Shown here in pieces: positions 1 through 6,390 of a stretch of 7,083 nucleotides of DNA (the stretch's first letter is position 1; every line of letters begins with the position of its first letter). The DNA comes from Thermoleophilia bacterium (GTDB lineage: Bacteria > Actinomycetota > Thermoleophilia > Gaiellales > SKUG01), in NCBI GenBank assembly GCA_025964455.1, contig JAOPYU010000228.1, positions 1 to 7,083 of the forward strand. Direction: 5' to 3'. The notes beneath the pieces are model-generated. The model did not search any database. It was not told where the DNA came from and saw only the letters and a list, made by a program, of their open reading frames with translations. The position numbers and the translations under genes are program-made.

Positions 1-2
1 GG

Positions 3-1184
3 CGCGTGGCGTATCGCCGCGCGGTGGAGGAGGGCGCGCGCCTGATCCTCGGCTCCGCGACGCCGCGTCCGGAGAGCTGGCAGGGCGTTCGGCGGCACGT
101 GGTCATGCGCGAGCGTCCCGGAGGAGGGCGGCTCGCGCCGGTCGAGCTCGTCGACCTGCGCGACCACCGCGACGACTTCCCGATCACCCGTCCCGTGCAG
201 GATGCGATCGACGCGGTCCTGCGCCGTGGACGCAAGGTGATCGTGCTGCACAACCGCCGCGGCTACGCCGTCGCGCTGCACTGTCGCGGCTGTGGCCACA
301 CCTTCCGCTGCCACCGCTGCGACGTGTCACTCGTGATCCACGGGCGCGTCGCCAAGCGCCAGCGACTGACATGTCACCACTGCGGATTCGACGCGCCCGT
401 GCCGGAGCTGTGCCCGAACGAGACGTGTCGCTCCTCCGACATCGCGCGCATGGGAGCAGGCACCGAGCAGATCGAGACCTTGCTCGCGGAGCGCTGGCGC
501 GACACGCCGGTGCACCGGCTCGATGCGGATGCGGTCAAGACCCGCGGCGCGGTGAGCGACATCCTCGAGGCGTTCAACCAGCCGGGTCCGGCGATCCTCG
601 CCGGCACGCAGATGGTCGCGAAGGGACACGATTTCCCGGACGTCGAGCTCGCCGTCGTGATCGATGCCGACGCGGGTCTCGCGATCCCCGACTTCCGGTC
701 GGAGGAGCGCGCGTTCTCGCTCGTCGCCCAGCTCGCCGGGCGCGCCGGGCGCAGCGCCGCCACCGCCGAGCACGCCCGCGTGCTGCTCCAGACGTGGGAT
801 CCGGGCCACCCCTTCCTGTCCTTCGCCCGAACGCACGATGTCGACGGGTTCCTCGCCCGCGAACTCGCGGAGCGCAAGGCGCACGGGTTCCCGCCCTTCA
901 CGCGGATCGTGCGGGTGCTCGTCTCCGCTCGGTCGGAGGAGGCGCGCGACCGCTGGGCCGCGGCCATCACCAGTGGCATGCGCAAGCTCGACGCCGGCAC
1001 CGTGCTCGGCCCGGCGCGGCTCCTGCGGCTCAACGACCGCGAGCGCGCGCAGGTGCTCGTCACCACCACGCGCGCCGTCGACGTCGCAGCCGCGGTCCGC
1101 CGCTTCCTCGGCACCACCGAGGCCGATCGCCGCAAGGCCGACGTGCGCGTGATCCTCGACGTGGATCCCCAGTCGCTCATGTGA
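3..1184 (+). CDS. priA: Primosomal protein N' / replication restart helicase PriA, C-terminal part (5' end outside window)
   Basis: PriA is a superfamily 2 3'-to-5' DNA helicase that recognises stalled forks and reloads the replicative helicase. The frame is open from the left edge; the GTG at position 6 is internal and reads as Val. Numbering residues from that codon, helicase motif III reads LGSATP (15-20). Eight cysteines of the zinc-binding insert follow at 93/96, 102/105, 123/126 and 136/141. Motif V is GTQMVAKGHDFPD (200-212) and motif VI is QLAGRAGR (242-249). GAGTEQIE after the cysteines and ERKAHGFPPF (289-298) before the C-terminal domain are typical of PriA. The last cysteine pair is spaced CX4C instead of the usual CX2C. 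Intact motifs contrast with mycobacterial and streptomycete PriA, which lack helicase motifs. The Walker A and DEAH motifs and the DNA-binding domain would lie upstream. The stop is TGA. It lies upstream of def-fmt-rsmB, as in many bacteria. Confidence 0.96.
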   Translation, partial: RVAYRRAVEEGARLILGSATPRPESWQGVRRHVVMRERPGGGRLAPVELVDLRDHRDDFPITRPVQDAIDAVLRRGRKVIVLHNRRGYAVALHCRGCGHTFRCHRCDVSLVIHGRVAKRQRLTCHHCGFDAPVPELCPNETCRSSDIARMGAGTEQIETLLAERWRDTPVHRLDADAVKTRGAVSDILEAFNQPGPAILAGTQMVAKGHDFPDVELAVVIDADAGLAIPDFRSEERAFSLVAQLAGRAGRSAATAEHARVLLQTWDPGHPFLSFARTHDVDGFLARELAERKAHGFPPFTRIVRVLVSARSEEARDRWAAAITSGMRKLDAGTVLGPARLLRLNDRERAQVLVTTTRAVDVAAAVRRFLGTTEADRRKADVRVILDVDPQSLM

Positions 1185-1226
1185 CCTGAACGCGATCGGC
1201 GCGGCCTCGAATATGGCGATGGATGT

Positions 1227-1257
1227 GCATTTCGTCGAGATGAAGTCGACAAAACGC
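1227..1257. terminator. Hairpin between convergent priA and methyltransferase genes, probable terminator
   Basis: Arms 1227-1238 and 1246-1257 flank a 7-nt loop. In the minus-strand RNA all 12 positions pair, two of them as G-U wobbles. In the plus-strand RNA the same two positions are A-C mismatches, so the structure is better on the minus strand. It begins 24 nt past the methyltransferase stop and 42 nt past the priA stop, where a shared terminator is expected. Neither side has a clear U run, so a classical Rho-independent terminator is not proven. U-poor terminators are common in high-GC actinobacteria. Confidence 0.45.
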
Positions 1258-1281
1258 GCATTCATGGCGGGAGTTGGAGGA

Positions 1282-2061
1282 TCAGGGACGCTTGCGCGCG
1301 ACCCAGACTTCCTCGCTCGGCCACTTGGCGGCCCAGGCGGCGTCGGCGTAGGTGTAGCGCGTGGTCGCCCCCTCGGGCGCCTGCAGCTCGATCAGGCGCT
1401 CGACCTGGAGGCCGTGCTCGCCGAGCAGCCGGATCATCTCGCCGTGTGGCAGGTGGAACTCCACCGAATCGTCATCCGGCCACTCCATCCGGTGCATGCC
1501 GAACAGCGGGCGGTGCAGCTGCGTCGTCGTGCTGAGGCCCGGCTCGTCGATGCAGAGTAGTCCGAGCACGCCGTTGGTCAGGAAGATCAGCTCGCCACCC
1601 GGGCGCAGCACCCGAGCCGCCTCGGGGATCCAGCGGTACGGATCACACCAGAGGCACACGCCGTACTCGCTGATCGCCAGGTCGAACGACGCGTCGTCGA
1701 AGGGCAGGTCCTCGCCACTGCCCTGGATGAGCTCGATGCGGTCCTCGAAACCGTGCTCTGCCCGAAGTCGCCGCGCCGTCGCGAGCTGCTCGTCGCTCAC
1801 GTCGATGCCCGTCACCTTCGCGCCGGCGCGAGCGAGCCACGAGGAGACGTACGCCGTCCCACAGCCCAGTTCCACGACGTCGCGTCCCGCGAACCGCCCC
1901 GCTCCGCCCTCGCCCAGCACCCCGGCGTCCGCCTCCGCGATGCTCCACAGCCCCCACGACGGGTCGGGTTCGGTCCAGTGGCGCTCGCCGCTCGGGACGT
2001 ACTCGGCCGCCCAGTCGTTCCACTGGGCTCGGTTGCGCACGGCGTGCTCGGTCAGGTCCAT
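1282..2061 (-). CDS. Class I SAM-dependent methyltransferase, substrate unknown
   Basis: This 259-aa protein has a Rossmann-type methyltransferase fold. SAM-binding motif I is VELGCGTAY (63-71) and the acidic residue after strand 2 is Asp87 in GIDVS. The next segments are GSGEDLPFDDASFDLAISEYG (114-134), with the usual small-molecule methyltransferase pattern, and RVLRPGGELIFL (150-161). The C-terminal half contains FGMHRMEWPDDDSVEFHLPHGE (187-208) and a TRYTYADAAWAAKWPSEEVWVARKR ending. I recognise these as shared by a widespread group of actinobacterial methyltransferases that has no assigned substrate. The ATG at 2059-2061 has an SD-like AGGCGG (minus strand) 5 nt upstream, which supports this start. 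The gene is convergent with priA and divergent from def, so it interrupts the usual priA-def adjacency. There is no signal peptide or membrane segment, so it is probably cytosolic. Third-position GC is like its neighbours, so recent transfer is not evident. Confidence 0.9.
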   Translation of the reverse strand: MDLTEHAVRNRAQWNDWAAEYVPSGERHWTEPDPSWGLWSIAEADAGVLGEGGAGRFAGRDVVELGCGTAYVSSWLARAGAKVTGIDVSDEQLATARRLRAEHGFEDRIELIQGSGEDLPFDDASFDLAISEYGVCLWCDPYRWIPEAARVLRPGGELIFLTNGVLGLLCIDEPGLSTTTQLHRPLFGMHRMEWPDDDSVEFHLPHGEMIRLLGEHGLQVERLIELQAPEGATTRYTYADAAWAAKWPSEEVWVARKRP

Positions 2062-2088
2062 GCGGCCCGCCTACCCGCATGCAGCGGA

Positions 2089-2117
2089 TTCGGTGCCGCC
2101 GAGCCAGCTGCTAGCCT
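2089..2117 (+). promoter_or_regulatory. Candidate promoter for a leaderless def transcript
   Basis: The 63-bp divergent spacer must hold start signals for both def and the methyltransferase. A -10-like TAGCCT (2112-2117) matches the TAnnnT pattern and ends 7 nt before the def ATG at 2125. A poor -35-like TTCGGT (2089-2094) lies 17 bp upstream of it. No Shine-Dalgarno sequence precedes this ATG. Together these fit a leaderless mRNA, which is frequent in actinobacteria. The -35 match is weak, so this is an inference from spacing. Confidence 0.3.
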
Positions 2118-2124
2118 TGCGCGC

Positions 2125-2721
2125 ATGGAGACGTCAGCCACGAAGCAGCGCCGCCCCGAAGTCCGCGGAGGAGGAGGGGATGGTCCCGACGACCGCCTCT
2201 CGCCCGAGCTCGAGCAGCGGCGCCAGATGGCCCTGCGCCACGTGCGCCAGTACCCGGATCCGGTGCTGCGCGTGCCGACCGAGGACGTCACCGAGTTCGA
2301 CGAGGAACTCGCCGCGCTCGTGGAGCGCATGACCAGCATCATGGGCGACGCCTACGGCATCGGCCTGGCCGCCCCGCAGCTCGGGCTCGTGCTGCGCCTG
2401 TTCACCTACCAGCCCGAGGGTGGACCCGCCGAGGCGGTCGTCAACCCGAAGGTCACCTGGTCGAGCGAGGAGACCGACGTCGACGACGAGGGCTGCCTCT
2501 CGCTCGGCGACGACGTCCGCGTGCCGGTGCGTCGCCCCATCGCAGTCAAGGTCGAAGGACAGACCGTGACGGGCGAGCCGAAGACCTGGGAGCTCGACGA
2601 TTACTTCGCGCGCGTCTTCCAGCACGAGATCGACCACCTCGACGGCATCCTGATGATCGACCGCACCGAGGACGCCGAGCGCCGATCCAGCGCCATGGGG
2701 ATCCTGCGCCCGCGTCCCTGA
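2125..2721 (+). CDS. def: Peptide deformylase
   Basis: Def removes the N-formyl group from nascent proteins at the ribosome exit, using a bound divalent metal (Fe2+ in vivo). The 198-aa reading has all three signature motifs: GIGLAAPQ (78-85), EGCLSL (122-127) with metal ligand Cys124, and HEIDHLDG (167-174) with ligands His167 and His171 and catalytic Glu168. RQYPDPVLR (41-49) marks the usual deformylase N-terminus. Ahead of it sits a polar arm of about 35 residues rich in Gly, Glu and Arg. The ATG at 2125 has no SD but a TAGCCT box 7 nt upstream, suggesting a leaderless start. A second ATG at 2227 (Met35) would give a standard 164-aa enzyme, but it also lacks an SD. I prefer 2125 because N-terminal arms of this kind with an 'RR..AL..VR' lead-in occur in related actinobacteria, from memory. 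It heads the fmt-rsmB-ribD run; fmt lies 36 bp downstream. Confidence 0.95.
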   Translation: METSATKQRRPEVRGGGGDGPDDRLSPELEQRRQMALRHVRQYPDPVLRVPTEDVTEFDEELAALVERMTSIMGDAYGIGLAAPQLGLVLRLFTYQPEGGPAEAVVNPKVTWSSEETDVDDEGCLSLGDDVRVPVRRPIAVKVEGQTVTGEPKTWELDDYFARVFQHEIDHLDGILMIDRTEDAERRSSAMGILRPRP

Positions 2722-2743
2722 CGCGACGACCGTTCGACGAGGG

Positions 2744-2750
2744 AAGGCGG
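2744..2750 (+). promoter_or_regulatory. Ribosome binding site of fmt
   Basis: AAGGCGG lies 7 nt before the ATG at 2758, inside the 36-bp def-fmt gap. Among the forward genes in the window, only fmt has a recognisable Shine-Dalgarno sequence. This fixes its start and makes it the likely ribosome entry point for the overlapping fmt-rsmB-ribD block. Confidence 0.6.
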
Positions 2751-2757
2751 AAGCTCG

Positions 2758-3717
2758 ATGGCGATCGCGTTCGCAGGGACCGCACCGTTCGGCGCCGCCA
2801 TGCTGCGCGCCCTCCTCGACGGCCCTGGTGACGGACGCCCGGGGCGCGACGACCTGGCGCTCGTGATTTCCCAGCCCGACCGCCCAGCAGGGCGCGGCAA
2901 GCAGCTGCAGAGCCCGCCGGTCGCGGCGCTCGCCATCGAGCGCGGCGTGCGGCTCGTGCAGCCCGAGCGTACCCACGACGAGGAGCTGCTGGCCCTCTAC
3001 CGCGAGCTCGGCATCACGACGTTCGTCGTAGCAGCCTTCGGACAGATGATCCGCGAGCCCCTGCTCACCGACTACCTGATGCTCAACGTGCACGGCTCGC
3101 TGCTGCCCGAGTACCGCGGCGCCGCACCGATCGAGCGCGCGATCATGGATGGCAGGGCCGAGACGGGCGTCGGCATCATGCGCATGGAGGCCGGGCTCGA
3201 CACCGGCCCGGTTGCGCTGGAGGCGACCGTACCGATCTCGCAGACAGATGACGCCGGCTCGGTATTTGCGAAGCTCGAGGCCGCGGGCGGGCTCATCCTC
3301 TTCGACGCGCTGGAGCGCCACGACGCGGGAACGCTCGAGTTCACCGCGCAGCCCGAGGACGGCGCCACCTACGCGCACAAGATCACCGCGCCCGACCGCA
3401 TGCTCGACCCCGCGCGCCCCGCGCAGCAGCTCCATGACCAGGTGCGCGCGCTCAGCCCGCACGTCGGTGCGTGGCTCCACGTCGACGGGGAGCGCCTCGG
3501 GATCTGGCGCACCGAGGTGCTGGGCGAGGCCGAGCACCGTGCTGCCGGCGAGCCGGGCGCCGTCTGGCACGACCAGGCCGAACTCGTGATCGGCACCGCC
3601 GATGGCGCGCTGCGCGTGCTCGAGCTGCAGCCGCCCGGCAAGCGCCGCATGGCGAGCGGCGACTGGCTGCGCGGGCTCCGCGCACCACTCGAACGAGCCA
3701 CGGCGCCGACCCCGTGA
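2758..3717 (+). CDS. fmt: Methionyl-tRNA formyltransferase
   Basis: Fmt transfers the formyl group of 10-formyltetrahydrofolate to Met-tRNAfMet, making the bacterial initiator; Def later undoes this on the protein. The 319-aa length is normal for the family. The N-terminal Rossmann domain starts IAFAGTAPFGA (3-13). The tRNA-contacting loop is PDRPAGRGKQL (40-50). The catalytic segment NVHGSLLPEYRGAAPIERA (110-128) carries Asn110 and His112, and the third catalytic residue is Asp148 in AGLDTGP. The C-terminal OB-like domain begins near YAHKI (205-209), with RALSPHVGAWL (230-240) and a closing LQPPGKRRMASGDWLRG (290-306). The start is supported by AAGGCGG 7 nt upstream. Its TGA stop overlaps the GTG start of rsmB by 4 nt (GTGA). 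All key residues are present. Confidence 0.97.
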   Translation: MAIAFAGTAPFGAAMLRALLDGPGDGRPGRDDLALVISQPDRPAGRGKQLQSPPVAALAIERGVRLVQPERTHDEELLALYRELGITTFVVAAFGQMIREPLLTDYLMLNVHGSLLPEYRGAAPIERAIMDGRAETGVGIMRMEAGLDTGPVALEATVPISQTDDAGSVFAKLEAAGGLILFDALERHDAGTLEFTAQPEDGATYAHKITAPDRMLDPARPAQQLHDQVRALSPHVGAWLHVDGERLGIWRTEVLGEAEHRAAGEPGAVWHDQAELVIGTADGALRVLELQPPGKRRMASGDWLRGLRAPLERATAPTP

Positions 3718-5147
3718 CACCGCTTCCATCCAATGAGCAGCGCGCCAAGGGCCGCCGCCTCAAGCGTCCCACCAAGGTCACGCCGGCGCGCTGGGTCGCG
3801 TGGCTCACGCTCAAGCGCACCTTCGAGGAGGAGGCCTGGACCGACCGCGCCTTCACGGCGGCGGTCGAGCAGCTCGGCCTCGACAAGGATCCACGCGAGC
3901 GCGCCTTCGCGCAGCGACTGACATACGGGACCGTGCAGCAGGCCAAGCGCCTCGACCACGTTATCGGCGTGCTCGGCAAGCGCCCGCTCCACAAGCTCGA
4001 TCCCCCGGTGCTCTACGCGCTGCGCATCGGCACCTACGAGCTCCTCGAGTTGCAGCAGGCTACGGGCCCCGACGGTGAGCGGCTCGGTACATCGAGCGCC
4101 CACGCCGCCGTCGACCAGGCCGTCGAGCTCGTGCGCGGCGTCGTCGGCGAACGCGCCGTCGCCTTCACCAACGCGATCCTGCGGCGCGCGCAGGTGGACG
4201 GCGCGGGCATCCTCGACAAGCTCGACCCTGCCAAGGACGACGAACTCGCGGTGCTGCTGTCGATGCCTGACTGGCTCGTCTCGAAGGTGCGCGGCGCGCA
4301 CGGCGAGCAGGGCATCGAGGCGCTGCGTGCGCAGAACGCACCACATCCCGGCACGGTGTTCCGGATCAACACGGTCGATCCCGCAGCGAAGGACGTCGGC
4401 GCGCAGCTCGCGCGGAACTCCGTCGAGCATGAGCTGCTCGATGGGGGCGGCGTGCGCGTGTTCGGCTCCACGTCGAGCGTCTCGTCGCTGGTCGAGCGCG
4501 GTGTGCTCGTGCCGCAGTCGCTCGCCTCGCAGTTGGTCGCCGCAGCCGTCGATCCGCAGCCCGGCGAGCGCGTGCTCGACATGTGCGCGGCGCCCGGTGG
4601 CAAGACCACGCACCTCGCCGCGCTCATGCAGGGCAGCGGGAGCATCGTCGCCGTCGAGCTGCACGAGCACCGCGCCGACTCCATCGCCAAGCTCGCCGAG
4701 CGAACCGGTACCGCCGCGATGATCGACGTGCGCGTCGCCGATGCCACCCAGCTCGATCCGACTGACATCGGCACCTTCGACCGCGTGCTCGTGGATGCAC
4801 CCTGCAGCGGCACGGGTGTGCTCGGCGCACGCCCGGACGCGCGCTGGAAGCGCAACGCCGACGGGCTGGCGGAGCTCGCCGACCTGCAGCGAGCCCTGCT
4901 CGACCGAGCCGCGCAGCTCGTGAAGCCCGGCGGCGTCGTCGTCTACTCGACCTGTTCGATCCTCACCGAGGAGGACGAGGCGATCACTGCCCAGACGCCG
5001 GTCTCGCTCGTCACGGATCCCCTCCCCGATGCCTTCGGCTCGATGCTGACATCACCGAACACCGCGCGGACGTGGCCCCACGAGCACGCGACGGACGGTT
5101 TCTACATCGCGCGCTTCCGCCGCGCCGCCGATGGGCCCGCGACGTGA
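3714..5147 (+). CDS. rsmB: 16S rRNA (cytosine-967-C5)-methyltransferase RsmB
   Basis: RsmB (Sun/Fmu) makes m5C at position 967 of 16S rRNA. The 477-aa protein, counted from the GTG at 3714, has a basic tail (residues 10-25). A NusB-like RNA-binding domain follows (about 26-165; AFAQRLTYGTVQ, ALRIGTYELLEL, FTNAILRR). The SAM domain has motif I VLDMCAAPGGKTTHLA (287-302), the acidic residue of AVELHEHR, and VADATQL (341-347). Motif IV is DAPCSGTG (361-368) with Cys364, and motif VI is YSTCSILTEEDEA (411-423) with the nucleophile Cys414. It ends with the typical WPHEHATDGFYIARF. I chose the GTG because it overlaps the fmt stop as GTGA. The frame is open for another 81 codons upstream, but that stretch is Arg/Ala-rich fmt shadow. 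No SD precedes it, so translation probably depends on coupling to fmt. Confidence 0.95.
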   Translation: MTPLPSNEQRAKGRRLKRPTKVTPARWVAWLTLKRTFEEEAWTDRAFTAAVEQLGLDKDPRERAFAQRLTYGTVQQAKRLDHVIGVLGKRPLHKLDPPVLYALRIGTYELLELQQATGPDGERLGTSSAHAAVDQAVELVRGVVGERAVAFTNAILRRAQVDGAGILDKLDPAKDDELAVLLSMPDWLVSKVRGAHGEQGIEALRAQNAPHPGTVFRINTVDPAAKDVGAQLARNSVEHELLDGGGVRVFGSTSSVSSLVERGVLVPQSLASQLVAAAVDPQPGERVLDMCAAPGGKTTHLAALMQGSGSIVAVELHEHRADSIAKLAERTGTAAMIDVRVADATQLDPTDIGTFDRVLVDAPCSGTGVLGARPDARWKRNADGLAELADLQRALLDRAAQLVKPGGVVVYSTCSILTEEDEAITAQTPVSLVTDPLPDAFGSMLTSPNTARTWPHEHATDGFYIARFRRAADGPAT

Positions 5148-6328
5148 CGCCCGACGATTCCATCGGCGCCGCGCTCGTCCCGCGCACCACGTCGGAGATC
5201 GACCGTGCGCTGCTCGAGCGGACGATCGACCTCGCCGAGCTCGGGCGCCCTGGCGCGCGGCCGAATCCCGTGGTCGGGGCCGTGCTCGCGCTCCCCGACG
5301 GCACCGTGCTCGCGATCGGACACCACGCGCGCCGCGGCGAGGCCCACGCGGAGCGAGCCTGCCTCGCAGACGGCGTGACCGACGTACCTGCGGAGGCCAC
5401 CCTCTACGTGTCACTCGAGCCGTGCAGCCACCACGGCCGCACGCCACCCTGCACCGAGGCGATCATCGAGCGTGGCGTTCGCCGCGTGGTCTACGCGAGC
5501 GGCGATGCCAATCCGAGCACGTCGGGTCGCGGCCCGGCCCAGCTCGCCGCCGCGGGCATCTCGGTCGCGCGCGGCCCCGCCGACGTGGAGCGTCGCGCGC
5601 TGCAGCAGAACGCCGGCTTCCACTCCGTACACCTGCGTGGCCGGCCCTACGTCACCGCCAAGTGGGCGATGACCACCACCGGCCGGTTCAGCACCGGTGA
5701 TGCGGAGCGCCGCTGGATCAGCGGGCCCGAGAGCCGCGCCTTCGTCCACTACCTGCGCGCGGGCAGCGGCGCGATCGCCTGCGGCATGGGGACCGTCCTC
5801 GCCGACGATCCGCAGCTCACGGTCCGCGGCTCGCTCGCCGCACGCACGCCCGTGCCTCCGACCCGCGTGGTCTTCGACAGGACGCTCAAGCTGCCGCTCG
5901 ACTCCACGCTCGTGCGCACGGCCCGCGACGTGCCGGTCGTGGTGGTCACGACACATGACGCCGCTGCCGAGCGCGAGTTCGCACTCGTCGAGGCGGGCGT
6001 GGAGGTGTGGCGAAGCCCCGCACCCGAGCCCGGCATGGCGTGCATCCCCGGCGCCTGCCTCGCGATGCTCGCCGACCGCGGCATCAACGATGTCCTGCTC
6101 GAGGCGGGCCCAACGCTGCTCAGCGCCTTCCACCAGGCGGAGCTCATCGATGCGGTCTTCGCCTTCGTGGCCGACGTGCCCGCCGCCGACGACCAGCCGG
6201 GGCTCGCCCTCGACCACCCGCTCGTGGTCGCGGCGCTCGAGGCGACCGGGCAGTCCAGCGGCGACGACGCGCTGCACCACGCGGTGCTCCATCCCGCCTG
6301 GCAGTTCCCCGGCGCGCGCGCCGACTGA
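5144..6328 (+). CDS. ribD: Bifunctional diaminohydroxyphosphoribosylaminopyrimidine deaminase / 5-amino-6-(5-phosphoribosylamino)uracil reductase
   Basis: RibD catalyses the second and third steps of riboflavin synthesis: ring deamination (EC 3.5.4.26), then NADPH-dependent ribose reduction (EC 1.1.1.193). Counted from the GTG at 5144 it has 394 aa, slightly long for the family. The deaminase half has NPVVGAV (41-47), zinc ligand His68 and catalytic Glu70 in HAE, and PCSHHGRTPPC (93-103) with zinc ligands Cys94 and Cys103. GRGPAQLAAAGI (128-139) follows. The reductase half starts RPYVTAKWAM (167-176), with RRWISG (189-194), TVLADDPQLTVR (217-228) and LLEAGPTLLSAF (318-329). Two deviations stand out: the usual SLDG after the K.A motif is TTTG (177-180), and the usual 'APxLLGG' strand near 340-350 is not recognisable. 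The GTG overlaps the rsmB stop (GTGA) and lacks an SD. No ribE follows. Deaminase residues are intact; reductase activity is likely but less certain. Confidence 0.93.
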   Translation: MTPDDSIGAALVPRTTSEIDRALLERTIDLAELGRPGARPNPVVGAVLALPDGTVLAIGHHARRGEAHAERACLADGVTDVPAEATLYVSLEPCSHHGRTPPCTEAIIERGVRRVVYASGDANPSTSGRGPAQLAAAGISVARGPADVERRALQQNAGFHSVHLRGRPYVTAKWAMTTTGRFSTGDAERRWISGPESRAFVHYLRAGSGAIACGMGTVLADDPQLTVRGSLAARTPVPPTRVVFDRTLKLPLDSTLVRTARDVPVVVVTTHDAAAEREFALVEAGVEVWRSPAPEPGMACIPGACLAMLADRGINDVLLEAGPTLLSAFHQAELIDAVFAFVADVPAADDQPGLALDHPLVVAALEATGQSSGDDALHHAVLHPAWQFPGARAD

Positions 6329-6341
6329 CGCAGAAGAAATT

Positions 6342-6390
6342 GCGACCCCGGCCGCTGTGCTCGTTGGACGGCGAGCGGGGCCGGGGTCGC
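6342..6390. terminator. Strong hairpin after ribD; better as a minus-strand terminator
   Basis: The arms gcgaccccggcc (6342-6353) and ggccggggtcgc (6379-6390) form a perfect 12-bp GC-rich stem. A short inner stem pairs ctcg (6360-6363) with cgag (6372-6375). The hairpin starts 13 nt after the ribD TGA, so it should end the def-fmt-rsmB-ribD transcript. On the plus strand no U run follows. On the minus strand the stem is followed by AATTTCTTCT, a moderate U-rich tail. It therefore looks like a conventional terminator for a transcript coming from the right, or a bidirectional one. Confidence 0.75.

Noticed and set aside
360..372. 13-mer CAGCGACTGACAT in priA, also at 3912-3924 in rsmB
   Set aside because: It falls inside unrelated coding sequence in both places, with no mobile-element context. 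Chance is the simplest explanation.
367..376. 10-bp palindrome TGACATGTCA within priA
   Set aside because: It is inside a conserved coding segment at the zinc region, with no regulatory context.
2134..3729. Long minus-strand open frame (531 codons) opposite def and fmt
   Set aside because: It is antisense to two genes with full catalytic motifs. The translation is low-complexity Arg/Ala/Gly/His-rich, as expected from GC-rich codon complement.
3369..4670. Long minus-strand open frame opposite fmt and rsmB
   Set aside because: It is a shadow of rsmB and fmt, with no recognisable motif and biased composition.
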